Shown: positions 17,856-33,870 of the stretch, one piece after another
Position numbering within the stretch: the first letter of the stretch is position 1
Layout: every line of letters begins with the position of its first letter
From: Chlorobium chlorochromatii
GTDB lineage: Bacteria > Bacteroidota > Chlorobiia > Chlorobiales > Chlorobiaceae
DNA: 64,000 bases
Direction: 5' to 3'
Assembly: GCA_020721255.1 (NCBI GenBank)
Contig: DYND01000005.1
Coordinates: 1-64,000, forward strand
Translations under genes and position numbers: made by a program
Notes under the pieces: generated by a model
What the model was told of the DNA's origin: nothing
Database searches by the model: none
What the model saw: the letters and a program-made list of their open reading frames with translations, nothing else

Positions 17856-19379
17856 TTATACCAGCTCATCAAGCGGTTTTCCAAATTTTCGCGCAATATA
17901 TGAGGCGCAGGAGACTCCGGAATAGGTAACAGCGATGACGCCCTGCCCGGGAAAAGTACTGTCGCCAGTAAGAAATAGATTTTTGATCGGCGTTTTATTC
18001 TGCGGCTTCTGCAAAACATTTTGACCCGCTTTCAGGAGTGGCCCGTAAGAGCCTTCATGGCGATTGAGATAACGCTGATGCGTGAGCGGCGTGGCAAGCA
18101 CCTTGACTTCAATCGCTTTCGATAACCCTGGCAAAATACGCTCTGTTCGAGCAATAATTGCCGCTGCCATCTCGTCCTTTGCCGCACGATAATCCCCGCT
18201 GCCACGTTTGCAATGCTGCCAGGACTCCACTTTGTCTGTCACAAAAGCGTGAACAATATGTTTGCCCTTTGGCGCCAGCGATGGATCAAGAATGGTCGGC
18301 GAAGAAAAGTATATGGTCCCGCCAAGCGTATCATAAGATTTCCAATCATCCACCAGAATATGGTGCACATCAAAACCGGCAGGAATAACGGAAGCATCAA
18401 CACCAAGAAAGAGCTGAAACCAGCTCGGCGCCTGCAGAAATCGATCATTCTCAACACGATGGCGTACATCGGGCACGAGGCGATTGAAAGTGTCCCAAAT
18501 GGTTGCGTTGCTGATAACAATCTTCGCAAAATGCTCAGAACCATCCGCCAGCCTTACACCACGAGCCTCGCCATTTTCGAGAAGAATTTCAGTTACTTCC
18601 GCCTGATAGCGAAGCATGCCGCCAAATTTTTCAAACCCTTTACATAATGCGGCTGGGATAGCACCAGAACCGCCAACGGGATAGTTAATACCGCCAAAAT
18701 GGCGATCCGCCAGACAAATGCCGGCATTCACCAGCGGCGTTGCCATAGCATTCTGCACCGCCCATGAGTACGCCTCAATATCAATAAAGTGCAGCAGCTC
18801 CTCGTCGCGAAGATAACGCCGCGCCCTTTTCCCCATAGAAAGAAAGGTTTTCAGGGCAAGCGACACGGTTTTAAGCGGATAACGCCCCCCAACCGACAGC
18901 AGATGCGTTACATCCTCCAGAGAACCCGCAGGTAGCGAACTGAGAATATCATAAACTTCGTCAAGTTCACTGTAAAAATTCTTGATGCCGTATGCCTCAT
19001 GCGGGAATTTGGAACACAGTGCTTCGAGAAAAGCTTTACGGTCGTAACCTGCAGCAATAGTAAAGCCATTGGGAAGGTGATAATGAATCTGCACAGGATC
19101 GGGAATAGTACGAACCTCAACGCCAAGCTTTCTGAAAATGCGCGTGTGCAGATTCAGCGTGCCACTGCTGCCATTTGCGCCAAAACCATAAAAAACTGAA
19201 GCACCCGCATCAAACCGATAACCGTCGCGCTCAAATGAGGAGCAACTGCCGCCAGGATAGCGGTTCTTCTCCAAAACAAGTGTCGAAATACCGCGCTCTT
19301 GCAAAAGCGCAGCAGCAGTCAACCCGCCAATACCGGAGCCAATAACAATAACATCAGTCGATGAGGTCGTGGAAGTCAT
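17856..19379 (-). CDS. crtH: Carotenoid isomerase / phytoene desaturase family FAD protein (CrtH-like)
   Basis: DVIVIGSGIGGLTAAALLQERGISTLVLEKNRYPGGSCSSFERDGYRFDAGASVFYGFG; C-terminal FLTGDSTFPGQGVIAVTYSG. Confidence 0.75.
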   Translation of the reverse strand: MTSTTSSTDVIVIGSGIGGLTAAALLQERGISTLVLEKNRYPGGSCSSFERDGYRFDAGASVFYGFGANGSSGTLNLHTRIFRKLGVEVRTIPDPVQIHYHLPNGFTIAAGYDRKAFLEALCSKFPHEAYGIKNFYSELDEVYDILSSLPAGSLEDVTHLLSVGGRYPLKTVSLALKTFLSMGKRARRYLRDEELLHFIDIEAYSWAVQNAMATPLVNAGICLADRHFGGINYPVGGSGAIPAALCKGFEKFGGMLRYQAEVTEILLENGEARGVRLADGSEHFAKIVISNATIWDTFNRLVPDVRHRVENDRFLQAPSWFQLFLGVDASVIPAGFDVHHILVDDWKSYDTLGGTIYFSSPTILDPSLAPKGKHIVHAFVTDKVESWQHCKRGSGDYRAAKDEMAAAIIARTERILPGLSKAIEVKVLATPLTHQRYLNRHEGSYGPLLKAGQNVLQKPQNKTPIKNLFLTGDSTFPGQGVIAVTYSGVSCASYIARKFGKPLDELV

Positions 19380-19626
19380 GCTCTAATCCTTGGAATCACA
19401 CAACGCGGTTGACACAGCGCAATGTTCGTTAAGACTTTATGTGACAAGAAAGTAAGCAAATATTTTTTCTTTTGCCGCCCTCGCTTGCAGAGAACAAAAA
19501 TTATAAAAAAATACCGTTCCAGCACCTCTAACACCAGTAACTGAGCAATATGACGTATATTCATCACAACAGGAAAGTAGCCCTGACAGAGAGATTATTA
19601 AGAGTGAAAGAGAGAAAAACCCAACG

Positions 19627-20247
19627 ATGAATACTGAATATGAGTGGCCACTATGGCACAATGCAAAACTTATCTGTGGCATTGATGAAGCTGGGCGTGG
19701 TCCACTTGCAGGACCAGTCGTGGCGGCAGCAGTCGTTTTTCCACGTCACTTTCGAGCTGAAGAAACTCCTCTGGAACGGCTTGATGATTCCAAAAAGCTC
19801 TCAGCCAAGGAGCGTGAACTCTTAGCGCCGCTGATTAAAAAGGCTGCCAAATTCTGGGCAATAGCCGCCGTTGAGCACGATTGCATTGACGCAATAAATA
19901 TTCTGCAGGCAACCATGCTTGCCATGAATAATGCTGTCATGTTGTTACCGCAACTGCCTGATCTTTTGCTTGTTGATGGCAACCGCTTTACATCAGAGCT
20001 GACCATTCCTTTTCAAACCGTTGTAAAAGGTGATTCAAAAGTCTTTTCAATTGCCGCTGCATCGGTGCTTGCAAAAACACATCGTGATGAGACCATGGTC
20101 GCTTATGGCGCACAATATCCGCTGTACGGTTTTGAACGTCACGCCGGCTATGCCACAAAAACGCACATTGAGACTATACGGCAACTTGGGCGCTGCCCGA
20201 TTCACCGCCAGAGCTTCAAGCTTCGACAATTAGGCGAAAAACCATGA
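19627..20247 (+). CDS. rnhB: Ribonuclease HII
   Basis: [39 protein letters not shown]. Confidence 0.96.
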   Translation: MNTEYEWPLWHNAKLICGIDEAGRGPLAGPVVAAAVVFPRHFRAEETPLERLDDSKKLSAKERELLAPLIKKAAKFWAIAAVEHDCIDAINILQATMLAMNNAVMLLPQLPDLLLVDGNRFTSELTIPFQTVVKGDSKVFSIAAASVLAKTHRDETMVAYGAQYPLYGFERHAGYATKTHIETIRQLGRCPIHRQSFKLRQLGEKP

Positions 20248-20636
20248 AAATCTCTTACGATCCGCACCTGCTTGGCCCTAAAGGTGAGCAGATTGCCGCA
20301 GACTATCTCAATAAAGCAGGCTATCATATTGTTGTACGGAACTACCGCGTACATCGCAATGAGATTGATATTATTGCCCTGTACAAACAAACTCTCTGCT
20401 TTATTGAAGTAAAGACACGCTTTTCTACCGAAAAAGGTCATCCCGCTGACGCAGTAACACCTCAAAAACAGCGAGAGATCATCAAAGTCGCTCATGCGTA
20501 CCTTGCATTCTCAGGCAACATGGAAACGAATTGTCGCTTTGATGTTATTGCCGTGCTCATCCACAGCCTCGAGAAAAACACCATCACCGGCTTTTCCGTT
20601 GACCATATTGAGGATGCCTTTTGGGCAAGCTACTGA
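20244..20636 (+). CDS. YraN/UPF0102 family protein
   Basis: [49 protein letters not shown]. Confidence 0.93.
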   Translation: MKISYDPHLLGPKGEQIAADYLNKAGYHIVVRNYRVHRNEIDIIALYKQTLCFIEVKTRFSTEKGHPADAVTPQKQREIIKVAHAYLAFSGNMETNCRFDVIAVLIHSLEKNTITGFSVDHIEDAFWASY

Positions 20637-20748
20637 ATTGCCGATTATGGCAACAACGGTTATGCTTAAAAGGGGGTAACGGGATACGCAAAAGAACGCC
20701 GTTTTTATTATCTTGAGGTACAAGTTTCATCCCACAAGTTATCACTGA

Positions 20749-24030
<3,282 letters not shown>

Positions 24031-24081
24031 GACTGTTGCACTCAATAATGAATTAATATTTCTACAAGCAGAGCATCTTGT

Positions 24082-25017
24082 TTATGCCGCTTTATTGCTG
24101 CTCAAGCGAACTGAACTTTTCGTAAGCCGCAGCCAATCGTACACGATAGGAGCTGCAACAAAAATCGAAGAATAGGTGCCAATAAGCACACCTGAAAAGA
24201 CAGCAAAAGCAAAGCCACGAATTGCAGGGCCAGCAAAAATAAAGAGCACAAAAACCGAAAGAAGCACCGTTCCTGAGGTAATAATTGTCCGACTTAAGGT
24301 CTGGTTCATGCTCTCATTGAAAATCCGCTCATACTCAGAAGGTTTCTGCCCTTGTATTCTCTCTCTGATTCGATCGTAAACCACAACAGTATCAGTAATT
24401 GAGTATCCGGCTATGGTGAGAAACGCTGCGATAATGCTCTGATCCATCTCAAGTGGCATAAATGGAAACATGCCGCCAAGAAAACTGAACATACCTAACA
24501 CAACAAAAATATCATGAAAAATAGCAAGTACGCCGGCAGTGGCAAACTTCAGTTCAAAACGTATGCCAACATAAAGAAGAATAGCGGCAAGCGAGGCAAG
24601 CAATGCTTTCAGCGCTGACCATTTCAAATCTGAAGCTATACTTGGGCCAACGGCATCAATCCGTACAATTTCATGCACATTCCCTTTGATCTTCTCATGC
24701 AGAGCATTGGTAACCAATGTTTTAAGCTGAGCAGTATCACCATCAAAAACGGTACTTAACAAAAATGAACGATCCATACCGTACTGTTTCAGCGTACCAG
24801 AAACACCTGCGGCATCAAGCACCGAACGAATCTGCGCAACATCCACTTGTTTTTCGAAACGTATCACAACTTCTGAACCACCACGAAAATCAATACCGTA
24901 ATTCAATCCTTTTACTGCCAATGACACCATTCCTGCAAGTAACAACACTAATGAAATGCCATAAGCAATTTTACGATACCGTATAAAATCAAACTTGGTC
25001 TTCTGAAAGATCCTCAT
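24082..25017 (-). CDS. secF: Protein translocase subunit SecF
   Basis: GLNYGIDFRGGSEVVIRF; SITDTVVVYDRIRE. Confidence 0.97.
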   Translation of the reverse strand: MRIFQKTKFDFIRYRKIAYGISLVLLLAGMVSLAVKGLNYGIDFRGGSEVVIRFEKQVDVAQIRSVLDAAGVSGTLKQYGMDRSFLLSTVFDGDTAQLKTLVTNALHEKIKGNVHEIVRIDAVGPSIASDLKWSALKALLASLAAILLYVGIRFELKFATAGVLAIFHDIFVVLGMFSFLGGMFPFMPLEMDQSIIAAFLTIAGYSITDTVVVYDRIRERIQGQKPSEYERIFNESMNQTLSRTIITSGTVLLSVFVLFIFAGPAIRGFAFAVFSGVLIGTYSSIFVAAPIVYDWLRLTKSSVRLSSNKAA

Positions 25018-25040
25018 GAGTTACAACGTCTTTTGAAAAA

Positions 25041-26903
25041 TTAACCGAAACTTTTTTCTGACATAAGTTTTTTAGAGAGCAGGAAATTGAAAATCTCTTT
25101 TGTCACAACAATTGCTGTAAAGAGACTTGCCGAAGTCCCAATCATCAGCGTTACAGCAAAACCCTGAATCGGACCAATACCATAGGTATAAAGCAAAAAT
25201 GCTGCTGACAGGGTGGTGACATGAGAATCAAAAATTGAGGAAAATGCGCGATCATACCCTTGAGTAATCGCCGACCCTAAAGACTTTCCTGCCGACAACT
25301 CTTCTCTTACTCTCTCATAAATCAAGACGTTCGCATCAACGGCCATACCTATGGTCAATACAATACCAGCAATACCGGGCAGTGAAAGCGACGCATTAAA
25401 ACCTGCAAGTACTGACAGCACAATAAGAATATTGAGCACCAGCGCTATATTTGCCGCAATACCTGCCTTTTTATAATAGAGCAGCATGAAAACCGAAACC
25501 GCTAAAAATGCCCATAACAGCGACTGAATACCAGCGCGAATGTAATCGGCACCAAGTGATGGACCCACTGTACGCTCCTCAGTAATTCTTACAGGAGCAG
25601 GAAGTGCACCCGCTTTGAGCACTATTTCAAGATCTTTTGCCTCTTCAAGGCTCTCAATACCATTAATCACCGAATTGCCACTTGGAATCTTTGATTGTAC
25701 GACTGGGGCACTATAAACTGCACCATCAAGCACAATAGCAATACGTTTCCCAATGTTCGCTCCCGTAACACGCGCCCATTTTGACGTACCTTCACTATTC
25801 ATCGACATCAAAACCTCAGGCTGCACTCCCTCTGCCCCAAACGTTGCTTTAGCCTCCGTGATAACCCCGCCCGTCAATTCAGAGGTTTTTTTCACGAGGT
25901 AGATAACATATAGCTTCTGGGTATCTCTGCCATTTTCTGGTTTAGCAGCAAGCAGTAGCTCAGTATCCATTGGTAGCAACGCCTGTACGTCACCGCGCTG
26001 CAACAGCGCTAAAACCAATTCACGCGATTGTGCTGTTGTATAGGCAGTACCATCCGGAGCAACGGAAATAAGATCATAAAGAGGATTGGCGGATACAGGC
26101 TTCGCAGGTTGAGTCGCAACGTTTGGAGCCGGTGGCGCTGCTGGAGTCGTTTCGACTTTTGCGGCAAGCGAATCAACGGATTGGACTGCAGGCTGTGGAG
26201 CGCTGCTGTTTTGAGCAAGATGAGCGTTAATGGTCTCAAGCGTTCTTACTAAAACTTCAGGCTCTCGGAGCAATCGGAACTCAAGCTTCGCTGTACCTTT
26301 TAACAAATTTTTTACCCGAGTTTCATCAGAAACACCAGGTAATTCAATGATGATTTTGCGGCTACCCTGAGTTGTAATAACTGGTTCTGCAACACCATAT
26401 TGATCAATACGATTACGGATAATCTCTTTTGCACGGCTCAGTGCATCTTCTGACTCTTTCTCTAATTTGGAGATAATCTCTTGATCACTGTTGCGGATAT
26501 CATAAAAATAGCGGCTCAAGCGAATATTTTCTTTCTTGAATTCTGCCACAATTAAATCAATCACTCGAGCATCACTTTTTGCGGCATTCGCACGGACGTT
26601 CTGCATAAGAGCAGTAAATTTCGCATCTTTATTCCACGCTTTCTGCTCAAAGAGATCAACTTGATCAACCTCCATCACCAGATGAATGCCGCCTTTTAAA
26701 TCAAGACCAAGCTTCAAACTTTTCTTGCGTGCATCCTCAATTTCATCACGATGGCTCAGCACATATTTCAGGCTATCCTGAGTTGTACCAAAGCTGTCAA
26801 GCTGTTTGGAAAAAGTGTAATCGCGCCACGTTGGCCACAACGACCAAAGCGACACTAAGGCGATAACAACAATTAAAAAAAGATTAAAACGTTTGTTTTT
26901 CAT
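25041..26903 (-). CDS. secD: Protein translocase subunit SecD
   Basis: [36 protein letters not shown]; likely start [12 protein letters not shown]. Confidence 0.97.
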   Translation of the reverse strand: MKNKRFNLFLIVVIALVSLWSLWPTWRDYTFSKQLDSFGTTQDSLKYVLSHRDEIEDARKKSLKLGLDLKGGIHLVMEVDQVDLFEQKAWNKDAKFTALMQNVRANAAKSDARVIDLIVAEFKKENIRLSRYFYDIRNSDQEIISKLEKESEDALSRAKEIIRNRIDQYGVAEPVITTQGSRKIIIELPGVSDETRVKNLLKGTAKLEFRLLREPEVLVRTLETINAHLAQNSSAPQPAVQSVDSLAAKVETTPAAPPAPNVATQPAKPVSANPLYDLISVAPDGTAYTTAQSRELVLALLQRGDVQALLPMDTELLLAAKPENGRDTQKLYVIYLVKKTSELTGGVITEAKATFGAEGVQPEVLMSMNSEGTSKWARVTGANIGKRIAIVLDGAVYSAPVVQSKIPSGNSVINGIESLEEAKDLEIVLKAGALPAPVRITEERTVGPSLGADYIRAGIQSLLWAFLAVSVFMLLYYKKAGIAANIALVLNILIVLSVLAGFNASLSLPGIAGIVLTIGMAVDANVLIYERVREELSAGKSLGSAITQGYDRAFSSIFDSHVTTLSAAFLLYTYGIGPIQGFAVTLMIGTSASLFTAIVVTKEIFNFLLSKKLMSEKSFG

Positions 26904-27015
26904 TGATGATATAGCGTTTCGCTCGAAATAAATAGTTGTGGGAATATATAAAACGAGGGAGTGATTAACTAACGCGGTGCTGAGGACTGGAGCAAACTGA
27001 AAAATCGTCACTTAA

Positions 27016-27050
27016 CAGAAAACGCCCGATAGAGTAACGGACGTTTTCTG
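27016..27050. terminator. Intergenic hairpin between fccB and secD (possible terminator or attenuator)
   Basis: cagaaaacgcccg ... cggacgttttctg, 13-bp arms with one mismatch. Confidence 0.5.
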
Positions 27051-27074
27051 CTGTAAATGATTGGAGAACGTAAT

Positions 27075-28367
27075 TTATCCCCATGTATCGAGAGAGATGT
27101 TCTGATACCAGCCTTCAGCAAACATTGCCTCTTGATGGAGGTGATCATCACTCGCGTCAATTGGCGTTAAACCACCGGAACCCTTGATTTCAACAATACC
27201 ACCAACAGCGAGCTTATAAACCCCAGCTACAGAAATAGCATAGTTTGGCGCAAGCAAGCTATAGCATGTATTGACAAGCGATGGCGGTGCCGGCACCTTG
27301 CCCTGAAAGAGCCGGACAATAGCAGCAGCAGCTACTTTACCCTGACTGCTTGCGGCAAAACCTGACTTCGGCATAGCTCCAGCAATAGTAGCATCGCCAA
27401 TAACGTGAACTCCAGGATGCAAGGTTGACTCAAAAGAGACTGGATTAATCGGGCACCAGCCTGTTCCATCCGTAAGACCTGCATCAACAGCAATTTTTCC
27501 CGCTTTCTGTGCCGGGATAATATTGATAACATCACCTTTTTCAGCGCCAAACTCTGTGGTCACCATCATGGTTGCTGCATCAACTTTGGTAATTTTTCCA
27601 CCCATGGATGCAGCACGCCACTCAATCATTCCGGGATAGAAACGCTCCCACCCTTTTTTAAATAATCCTTGTTTGGAGAAGCTATCCTTGGCATCAAAAA
27701 TCACAATTTTTGACAGTGGCTTTTTCTCTTTCAGGTAGTGAGCAATCATGCTTACTCGCTCATAGGGGCCAGGAGGACATCTGAATGGATTGGCTGGAGC
27801 TGCAATAAATACTTTCCCTCCATCTTTCATATCAAGAAGCTGTTTGTGTAACAACGTGGTTTGGGCTCCTGCCTGCCATGCATGCGGCATAACACTGTTT
27901 GCAACACTTTCGCTATACCCCTCAATCGCATCATATTTAAAGTCAATACCAGGCGCAACAATCAAGCGATCATATCCGAGCACTTTACCACTCTTCAGTG
28001 TAACCTGATTCTTATTTACATCAAGAGCGGTTGCAACATCCGCAACAACAGTAACCTGATATTTGTTTTGCAGTACCTCATAGTTGTGTGCAATATCCTG
28101 CATTGTCTTCAAACCGCCCAGAACCCAGTTACTGAATGGGCAGGTGTAAAACACAGCTTTTGGCTCAACAAGCGTCACTTTAATGGATGGATCGAGCTTT
28201 CGAAGATATTTGGCGGCAGCAGCTCCACCAAAACCTCCACCAATGACGACCACTCGCTTTGAGGATGCGAAAGCATTATTAGACCGACCAAAAAGACCAA
28301 GAGCAGAACCTGCAACCCCCGACAAGAGAAGCTTATTAAAATCCCTGCGTGATAGTGTATTACTCAT
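27075..28367 (-). CDS. fccB: Flavocytochrome c sulfide dehydrogenase flavoprotein subunit (FccB/SoxF family)
   Basis: Tat-like [84 protein letters not shown]. Confidence 0.93.
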   Translation of the reverse strand: MSNTLSRRDFNKLLLSGVAGSALGLFGRSNNAFASSKRVVVIGGGFGGAAAAKYLRKLDPSIKVTLVEPKAVFYTCPFSNWVLGGLKTMQDIAHNYEVLQNKYQVTVVADVATALDVNKNQVTLKSGKVLGYDRLIVAPGIDFKYDAIEGYSESVANSVMPHAWQAGAQTTLLHKQLLDMKDGGKVFIAAPANPFRCPPGPYERVSMIAHYLKEKKPLSKIVIFDAKDSFSKQGLFKKGWERFYPGMIEWRAASMGGKITKVDAATMMVTTEFGAEKGDVINIIPAQKAGKIAVDAGLTDGTGWCPINPVSFESTLHPGVHVIGDATIAGAMPKSGFAASSQGKVAAAAIVRLFQGKVPAPPSLVNTCYSLLAPNYAISVAGVYKLAVGGIVEIKGSGGLTPIDASDDHLHQEAMFAEGWYQNISLDTWG

Positions 28368-28386
28368 TATCAATTCTCCTGCTGGT

Positions 28387-28761
28387 TTATTTATTGTTAG
28401 AAAGTGTTCCAAAATACTCAGCAATCAAGCGGAGCTCTTCATCAGTATAGCCTTTAGTATGGCGTGCCATAACCGTTGAGGGACGAGCGCCTGCTTTAAA
28501 ATCTTTTAAAGCTGTTTCAAGATACTCAACACTTCTACCATTAATTGAAGGGATAATGCCTGCACTTTTGCCATCTGTACCATGGCACGAGGCACATGAA
28601 AGCGAAAGAATTTCACCTCGTGGGCTGCATTCAGCTTGTTTCGTTACTGCTTTTTTTGTTGCCTTGGCATTGCAATCACTTGGTAACATAGTACTTACCG
28701 CGGCAATTGCTGTTAAACAGAGAGCTGATGCAATAAGCCGGATTTTTTTGTTTACCACCAT
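28387..28761 (-). CDS. fccA: Flavocytochrome c / class I cytochrome c subunit (FccA-like)
   Basis: Signal peptide and [23 protein letters not shown] haem c motif; directly upstream of fccB. Confidence 0.88.
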   Translation of the reverse strand: MVVNKKIRLIASALCLTAIAAVSTMLPSDCNAKATKKAVTKQAECSPRGEILSLSCASCHGTDGKSAGIIPSINGRSVEYLETALKDFKAGARPSTVMARHTKGYTDEELRLIAEYFGTLSNNK

Positions 28762-29266
28762 AACATATTCCTCCATAATTTTTATTGAAAAAAAGAGAAC
28801 CTTTAATGAACTATTTGCATGAGGGGAAAAAGCTGCTCTAACACCGTACTGCTTTAAAAAATGGCTTTTATCATTTCAAAATGGAAAAGCAGGCACGTTA
28901 ACATTCACAGCCTCAATAAAAAACTCCGCTTTTTTAAATAAGAAGAGTGTATTAAACTCTCTTGCACTGTCACATGCTAAAATATCCCACGCATCGCGGA
29001 ACCATTGAAACGACAATAAAAGTTAACAGAGAAAAACCTTATCGTCGTTATCGTTAAATAACTGAAAGGATAGATTATGTTTATCTTGTTAAGTTATTCT
29101 AATTTTAAGAAATTTCCGGAATTATCACAATTGTTAATATAAAAAACAATCAGTAAATACGCCAATAATACACAGGACTGATATAGGGCTATATCAAGGT
29201 TTAACCTCGAAACATAATGTGCTACAGGGCATTTACAGCAGCACTGATATTTATCAACCAGTTACT

Positions 29267-29282
29267 TGTTTCACGTGAAACA
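29267..29282. promoter_or_regulatory. parS-like centromere site (TGTTTCACGTGAAACA)
   Basis: Exact 16-bp palindromic ParB-binding consensus immediately upstream of mnmG. Confidence 0.85.
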
Positions 29283-29293
29283 TTCATTTATTC

Positions 29294-31159
29294 ATGTATG
29301 ATATTATTGTGGCCGGCGCTGGCCATGCAGGGTGCGAGGCCGCACTCGCCTCAGCACGGATGGGTTTATCAACGCTCTTGATTTCCTCAGACTTAACGGC
29401 AGTTGCACGAATGTCGTGCAATCCGGCAATTGGTGGCGTTGCTAAAGGGCAGATAACAAGAGAGATTGATGCGCTTGGCGGAGAGATGGCAAAAGCCATT
29501 GACGCAACAGGGATACAATTTAGAATGTTGAATAGAAGTAAGGGCCCGGCAATGCACTCACCAAGAGCACAAGCTGACCGAACACTCTACACGCTATACA
29601 TGCGCAGAGTCATTGAGGAGGAAAGAAATATTGATTTACTTCAAGATACAGTTATCGGTATTCAATGGTCGGGAAGAACTTGTATTGGAATAACACTCCC
29701 TTCCGGTCGAATCATAGATGGTAAGGCGACAATCTTAACCTGTGGAACATTCCTTAATGGCTTAATTCATATTGGAATGAACCACTATCCTGGAGGACGC
29801 ACCATCGCGGAGCCACCAGTATATGGATTAACTGAAAACCTTGTGGGATACGGCTTTAAAGCAGGACGATTAAAAACAGGTACTCCGGCACGTATTGATG
29901 CGCGAAGCATCGATTATGAAGAAGTGGAAGAACAGTATGGAGATAGTGAAACGATTACATTTTCATTTCAAACAAATCCTGTCATTAATCGAAAGCAAAT
30001 AAGTTGTTTTGTAACCAAAACCACAACCAGAACTCACGAAATCCTCAAAACAGGATTTGATCGCTCTCCGCTTTTCAGCGGAAAAGTTCAAGGGATTGGT
30101 CCGCGATATTGTCCATCAATTGAAGATAAGATCTGCCGTTTCCCAGACAAACAGAGTCACCACATCTTTCTTGAACCAGAGGGATTTGATACCAATGAAA
30201 TGTATGTCAATGGGTTTTCCACTTCATTGCCAGAAGACATTCAATTAGAAGGATTACGCTCTATACCGGGACTTCAAAAGGTAAAAATGATCAGACCAGG
30301 ATATGCTATAGAGTATGATTACTTTTTCCCACATCAAATTAAAAGCACTCTTGAGACTAAATTACTCGATAACCTCTATTTCGCGGGGCAGATTAATGGA
30401 ACTTCTGGCTATGAAGAAGCTGCTGCGCAAGGATTGATGGCAGGTATCAACGCTGCGCTGAAAGTGAAGAATCAACTACCTCTTTTACTGAAACGCTCGG
30501 ACGCATACATAGGGGTCTTGATTGATGATCTCATAACAAAAGATACAAATGAACCATATAGAATGTTCACCTCTTCAGCGGAGCATCGCTTAATGCTACG
30601 GCACGATAACGCTGATACACGGCTCACTCATTTTGGCTATCATGCAGGATTGGTGAAGCAATCAATAATGGATAAATGCCAGGATAAAATTGCAAATATC
30701 GAAGCACTGAAGCAACTGCTGATAACCACAAAACTTCAACCAAACGAGAGTAATCTTCTTTTTAGGCAGTTCGATTATCCAATGGTTACCACTCCGCAAA
30801 ATGCAATAACACTCTTAAAGCGCCCAAGGATTCATTTCCAGATGCTTCTTGAAGCATCGCCGTTACTCAAGGAACTTGCCGAGAGCATCAGCACCGACAT
30901 GTTAGCCTATGAACAAGTCGAAATTGATATAAAGTATGAAGGTTATCTGAAAAGAGATGTGATGATGACTGAAAAGATTCAACGTCTTGATGCTCATCAA
31001 ATACCTGCGAATTATAACTATCATAACGTTTCAGGACTATCAAATGAAGGCAGGGAAAAATTAAAAAAACACCAGCCGGAAACCATTGGCCAAGCATCGA
31101 GAATATTGGGAGTCTCACCTTCAGATGTCTCTGTACTGATGATCCATCTTGGGAGATAA
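29294..31159 (+). CDS. mnmG: tRNA uridine-5-carboxymethylaminomethyl modification enzyme MnmG (GidA)
   Basis: [68 protein letters not shown]. Confidence 0.98.
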   Translation: MYDIIVAGAGHAGCEAALASARMGLSTLLISSDLTAVARMSCNPAIGGVAKGQITREIDALGGEMAKAIDATGIQFRMLNRSKGPAMHSPRAQADRTLYTLYMRRVIEEERNIDLLQDTVIGIQWSGRTCIGITLPSGRIIDGKATILTCGTFLNGLIHIGMNHYPGGRTIAEPPVYGLTENLVGYGFKAGRLKTGTPARIDARSIDYEEVEEQYGDSETITFSFQTNPVINRKQISCFVTKTTTRTHEILKTGFDRSPLFSGKVQGIGPRYCPSIEDKICRFPDKQSHHIFLEPEGFDTNEMYVNGFSTSLPEDIQLEGLRSIPGLQKVKMIRPGYAIEYDYFFPHQIKSTLETKLLDNLYFAGQINGTSGYEEAAAQGLMAGINAALKVKNQLPLLLKRSDAYIGVLIDDLITKDTNEPYRMFTSSAEHRLMLRHDNADTRLTHFGYHAGLVKQSIMDKCQDKIANIEALKQLLITTKLQPNESNLLFRQFDYPMVTTPQNAITLLKRPRIHFQMLLEASPLLKELAESISTDMLAYEQVEIDIKYEGYLKRDVMMTEKIQRLDAHQIPANYNYHNVSGLSNEGREKLKKHQPETIGQASRILGVSPSDVSVLMIHLGR

Positions 31160-31231
31160 AAATCAAAAAAAACAAAATAATCGCGCACTCGGGTTGAAAC
31201 ATTCTAAAAGGATAGCGCTGAGAAGGCTATA

Positions 31232-31247
31232 AGTTTCACGTGAAACG
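31232..31247. promoter_or_regulatory. Second parS-like site (AGTTTCACGTGAAACG)
   Basis: 14-bp core GTTTCACGTGAAAC identical to the first site. Confidence 0.75.
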
Positions 31248-31330
31248 GTATATTATCCATGAAAAGCTGATGCTGAAGAGATAAGCCTGTATCAGACTAA
31301 AATATGCCACATAAGAAGGAAGGAGATAGA

Positions 31331-33712
31331 ATGGATAACTTTATTAATGATGTTGTCAATAACGACCTATTATTTGGCAAGGATAAAGAGGAAGGGATTG
31401 TAGGAGCATATCAACTGTCCGACACGCTTATCAGGGTTTTTAATCGTCAAAATGGGGCGGTCTATAGCCACGATGAACCATTTTATCCATTTTTTTTTGC
31501 ATCAGATGAAGCCATTCTTGAAGGGTTTATTCCCGAAGACAAAGAAAAGTTCTGGCTGCTGAAGCTCTCGGGTTCTAACTACTACAAAGCGTTAGCAATT
31601 TTTAAAAACTGGAAAAATCAACGCAACGCCATTGATTACATTAATAAAAAACGATATAACGAAACACAAGAGAATGAGAATAAAAATTCACTCTATGATA
31701 GTAACCCATTCATTTATAATAAAGGGGATGCGGTAACACAATATCTGTTGCAAAGTGGCAAAACGCTTTTTAAAGGTATGATGTTTGATGACCTCTATCG
31801 GATGCAGCTTGATATTGAAACCAATTATGATGCCATCAAAAAAGGGAAAACTTTTGGGGAAGATGAAGTTATCATTATTTCATTATCTGATAACCGAGGA
31901 TGGGAGACAGCACTCCATTCAAAAAATCGAAGTGAAAAAAAACTGCTCGAAGAGCTGATAGAAGTTATAACAATTAAAGATCCCGATGTTCTTGAGGGAC
32001 ATAATATTTTTAGTTTTGACCTCTCTTATCTTCAAAAAAGGTATGAAAAACATGGTATTCCGTTTGCAATAGGAAGAGATCATACTATACCTAAAGTATA
32101 TCAGGCAAGCATAAGGTTTGCTGATCGTAGTATTGATTACCCGTTTTTTGATGTTCCAGGACGCCATGTTATAGACACACTCTTTTTAGTACAAAGCTAT
32201 GATATTACAAAAAGGTCCATGCAAAGCTATGGATTAAAAGCAGTGGCAAAACATTTCGGGTTTGCTTCTCCAGACCGTACATACGTTGATTATAGCGATA
32301 TTGCAACACTATGGGCGCATGACTATCAAAAGTTGCTTGCCTATGCACTTGATGATGTCCGGGAAACAAGAGCACTTGCTTCGCTTCTCTCCGGCAGTAA
32401 TTTTTACATGGCACAAATGCTACCCTACACCTATGCTATGACATCGCGGATTGGGCAGGCTGCAAAAATTGAAATATTATTAGTGAGAGAATATCTACGT
32501 CGCAAACAGGCTATTCCAAAACCATCATCAGGTCAACAAAGCTCTGGTGGATATACCGAAGTATTCCTCAAAGGCATTCTTGGTCCGATTGTTTATGCCG
32601 ATGTGGAATCTCTCTATCCATCAATTATGCTCACCTACAATATTTGCCCGAAAAGTGATGAATTACGAGTGTTTCCAAGTGTTCTGAATGACCTGAAAGA
32701 GCTGCGTTTTAAAGCAAAAGATAAAGCACGCTCCGAGAAAAAACTTGGCAATACAGCACTCGCTGATAACTTTGATGCCATGCAGGGCTCATTTAAAATT
32801 CTCATTAATGCCATGTATGGCTATTTAGGTTTCAATGGTGGAATTTTTAACGACTTCACAGAAGCTGATAAAGTCACCTCTACCGGGCAAAGCATCGCAA
32901 AAAAGATGATTGTAGAATTTGAAACGCGAGGCTGTAAAATCATCGAAGTAGATACCGATGGGATTCTGTTCATTCCACCAGCCTCAATTAAATCAGAAGA
33001 GGATGAGAGGAAATTAGTCAATGAAGTTTCGCAACTTATGCCGGAGGGTATTAATATCGGGTATGATGGTCGCTTTAAAAAAATGATCTCTTATATGAAA
33101 AAAAATTACGCACTGCTCACGTATGAGGGAGTAATGACACTGAAGGGATCATCATTGACCAGCAGAAGTGGGGAAAAATTTGGAAGGGATTTTGTTCGAC
33201 GAGGATTTGAAACACTGTTAACTGAAGATGTTGAAGGATTACACCATCTTTATACTGAGTATAAAAACAAAATTCTCAACCATAAGCTTGATGTGTCAGA
33301 ATTTTCAAAAACAGAAACATTAAAAAGCTCTCTTACGCAATATTTAGACGATGTCAAATCTGGAAAAAGATCAAAATCAATCACCTATGAAATCGCCATT
33401 AAATCAGGCATGAGTATTGTCAAAGGTGATAAAATTACCTACTACGTTTCAGGCGGGAGTAATGCAACATCTTCATGGGATAAAGGGAAATTGGCTTCAG
33501 AGTGGCATCAAGAAAAACCGGATGAGAACACTCAATTCTACCTCAAACGACTTGACGAATATTGTCAGAAATTCTTACCTTTTTTCAAACCACAAGATTA
33601 CAGTATGATTTTTTCGACCGACACACTTTTCACGTTTTCGCCAGACGGAATAGAGCTGCAGAAAGAGATACGCAATACTGAAGCTATGGCTGTCAATAAT
33701 GATGAATCCTGA
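31331..33712 (+). CDS. Family B DNA polymerase
   Basis: Exonuclease motifs [28 protein letters not shown]; polymerase motifs [13 protein letters not shown] and EVDTDGILF. Confidence 0.93.
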   Translation: MDNFINDVVNNDLLFGKDKEEGIVGAYQLSDTLIRVFNRQNGAVYSHDEPFYPFFFASDEAILEGFIPEDKEKFWLLKLSGSNYYKALAIFKNWKNQRNAIDYINKKRYNETQENENKNSLYDSNPFIYNKGDAVTQYLLQSGKTLFKGMMFDDLYRMQLDIETNYDAIKKGKTFGEDEVIIISLSDNRGWETALHSKNRSEKKLLEELIEVITIKDPDVLEGHNIFSFDLSYLQKRYEKHGIPFAIGRDHTIPKVYQASIRFADRSIDYPFFDVPGRHVIDTLFLVQSYDITKRSMQSYGLKAVAKHFGFASPDRTYVDYSDIATLWAHDYQKLLAYALDDVRETRALASLLSGSNFYMAQMLPYTYAMTSRIGQAAKIEILLVREYLRRKQAIPKPSSGQQSSGGYTEVFLKGILGPIVYADVESLYPSIMLTYNICPKSDELRVFPSVLNDLKELRFKAKDKARSEKKLGNTALADNFDAMQGSFKILINAMYGYLGFNGGIFNDFTEADKVTSTGQSIAKKMIVEFETRGCKIIEVDTDGILFIPPASIKSEEDERKLVNEVSQLMPEGINIGYDGRFKKMISYMKKNYALLTYEGVMTLKGSSLTSRSGEKFGRDFVRRGFETLLTEDVEGLHHLYTEYKNKILNHKLDVSEFSKTETLKSSLTQYLDDVKSGKRSKSITYEIAIKSGMSIVKGDKITYYVSGGSNATSSWDKGKLASEWHQEKPDENTQFYLKRLDEYCQKFLPFFKPQDYSMIFSTDTLFTFSPDGIELQKEIRNTEAMAVNNDES

Positions 33713-33870
33713 TCAGACGAAAACCATCAATTAAAGCTTCTGGAACATCTGAGAACCCGATAATGATAAAAAAGAGTGATATTTTCATTTTATCTCTAAG
33801 GAACTCTGTAGTATATTTTATGGTAATAATAGTTTAAGCCTTTTATTTATAATCAATTCTGAACATCATT

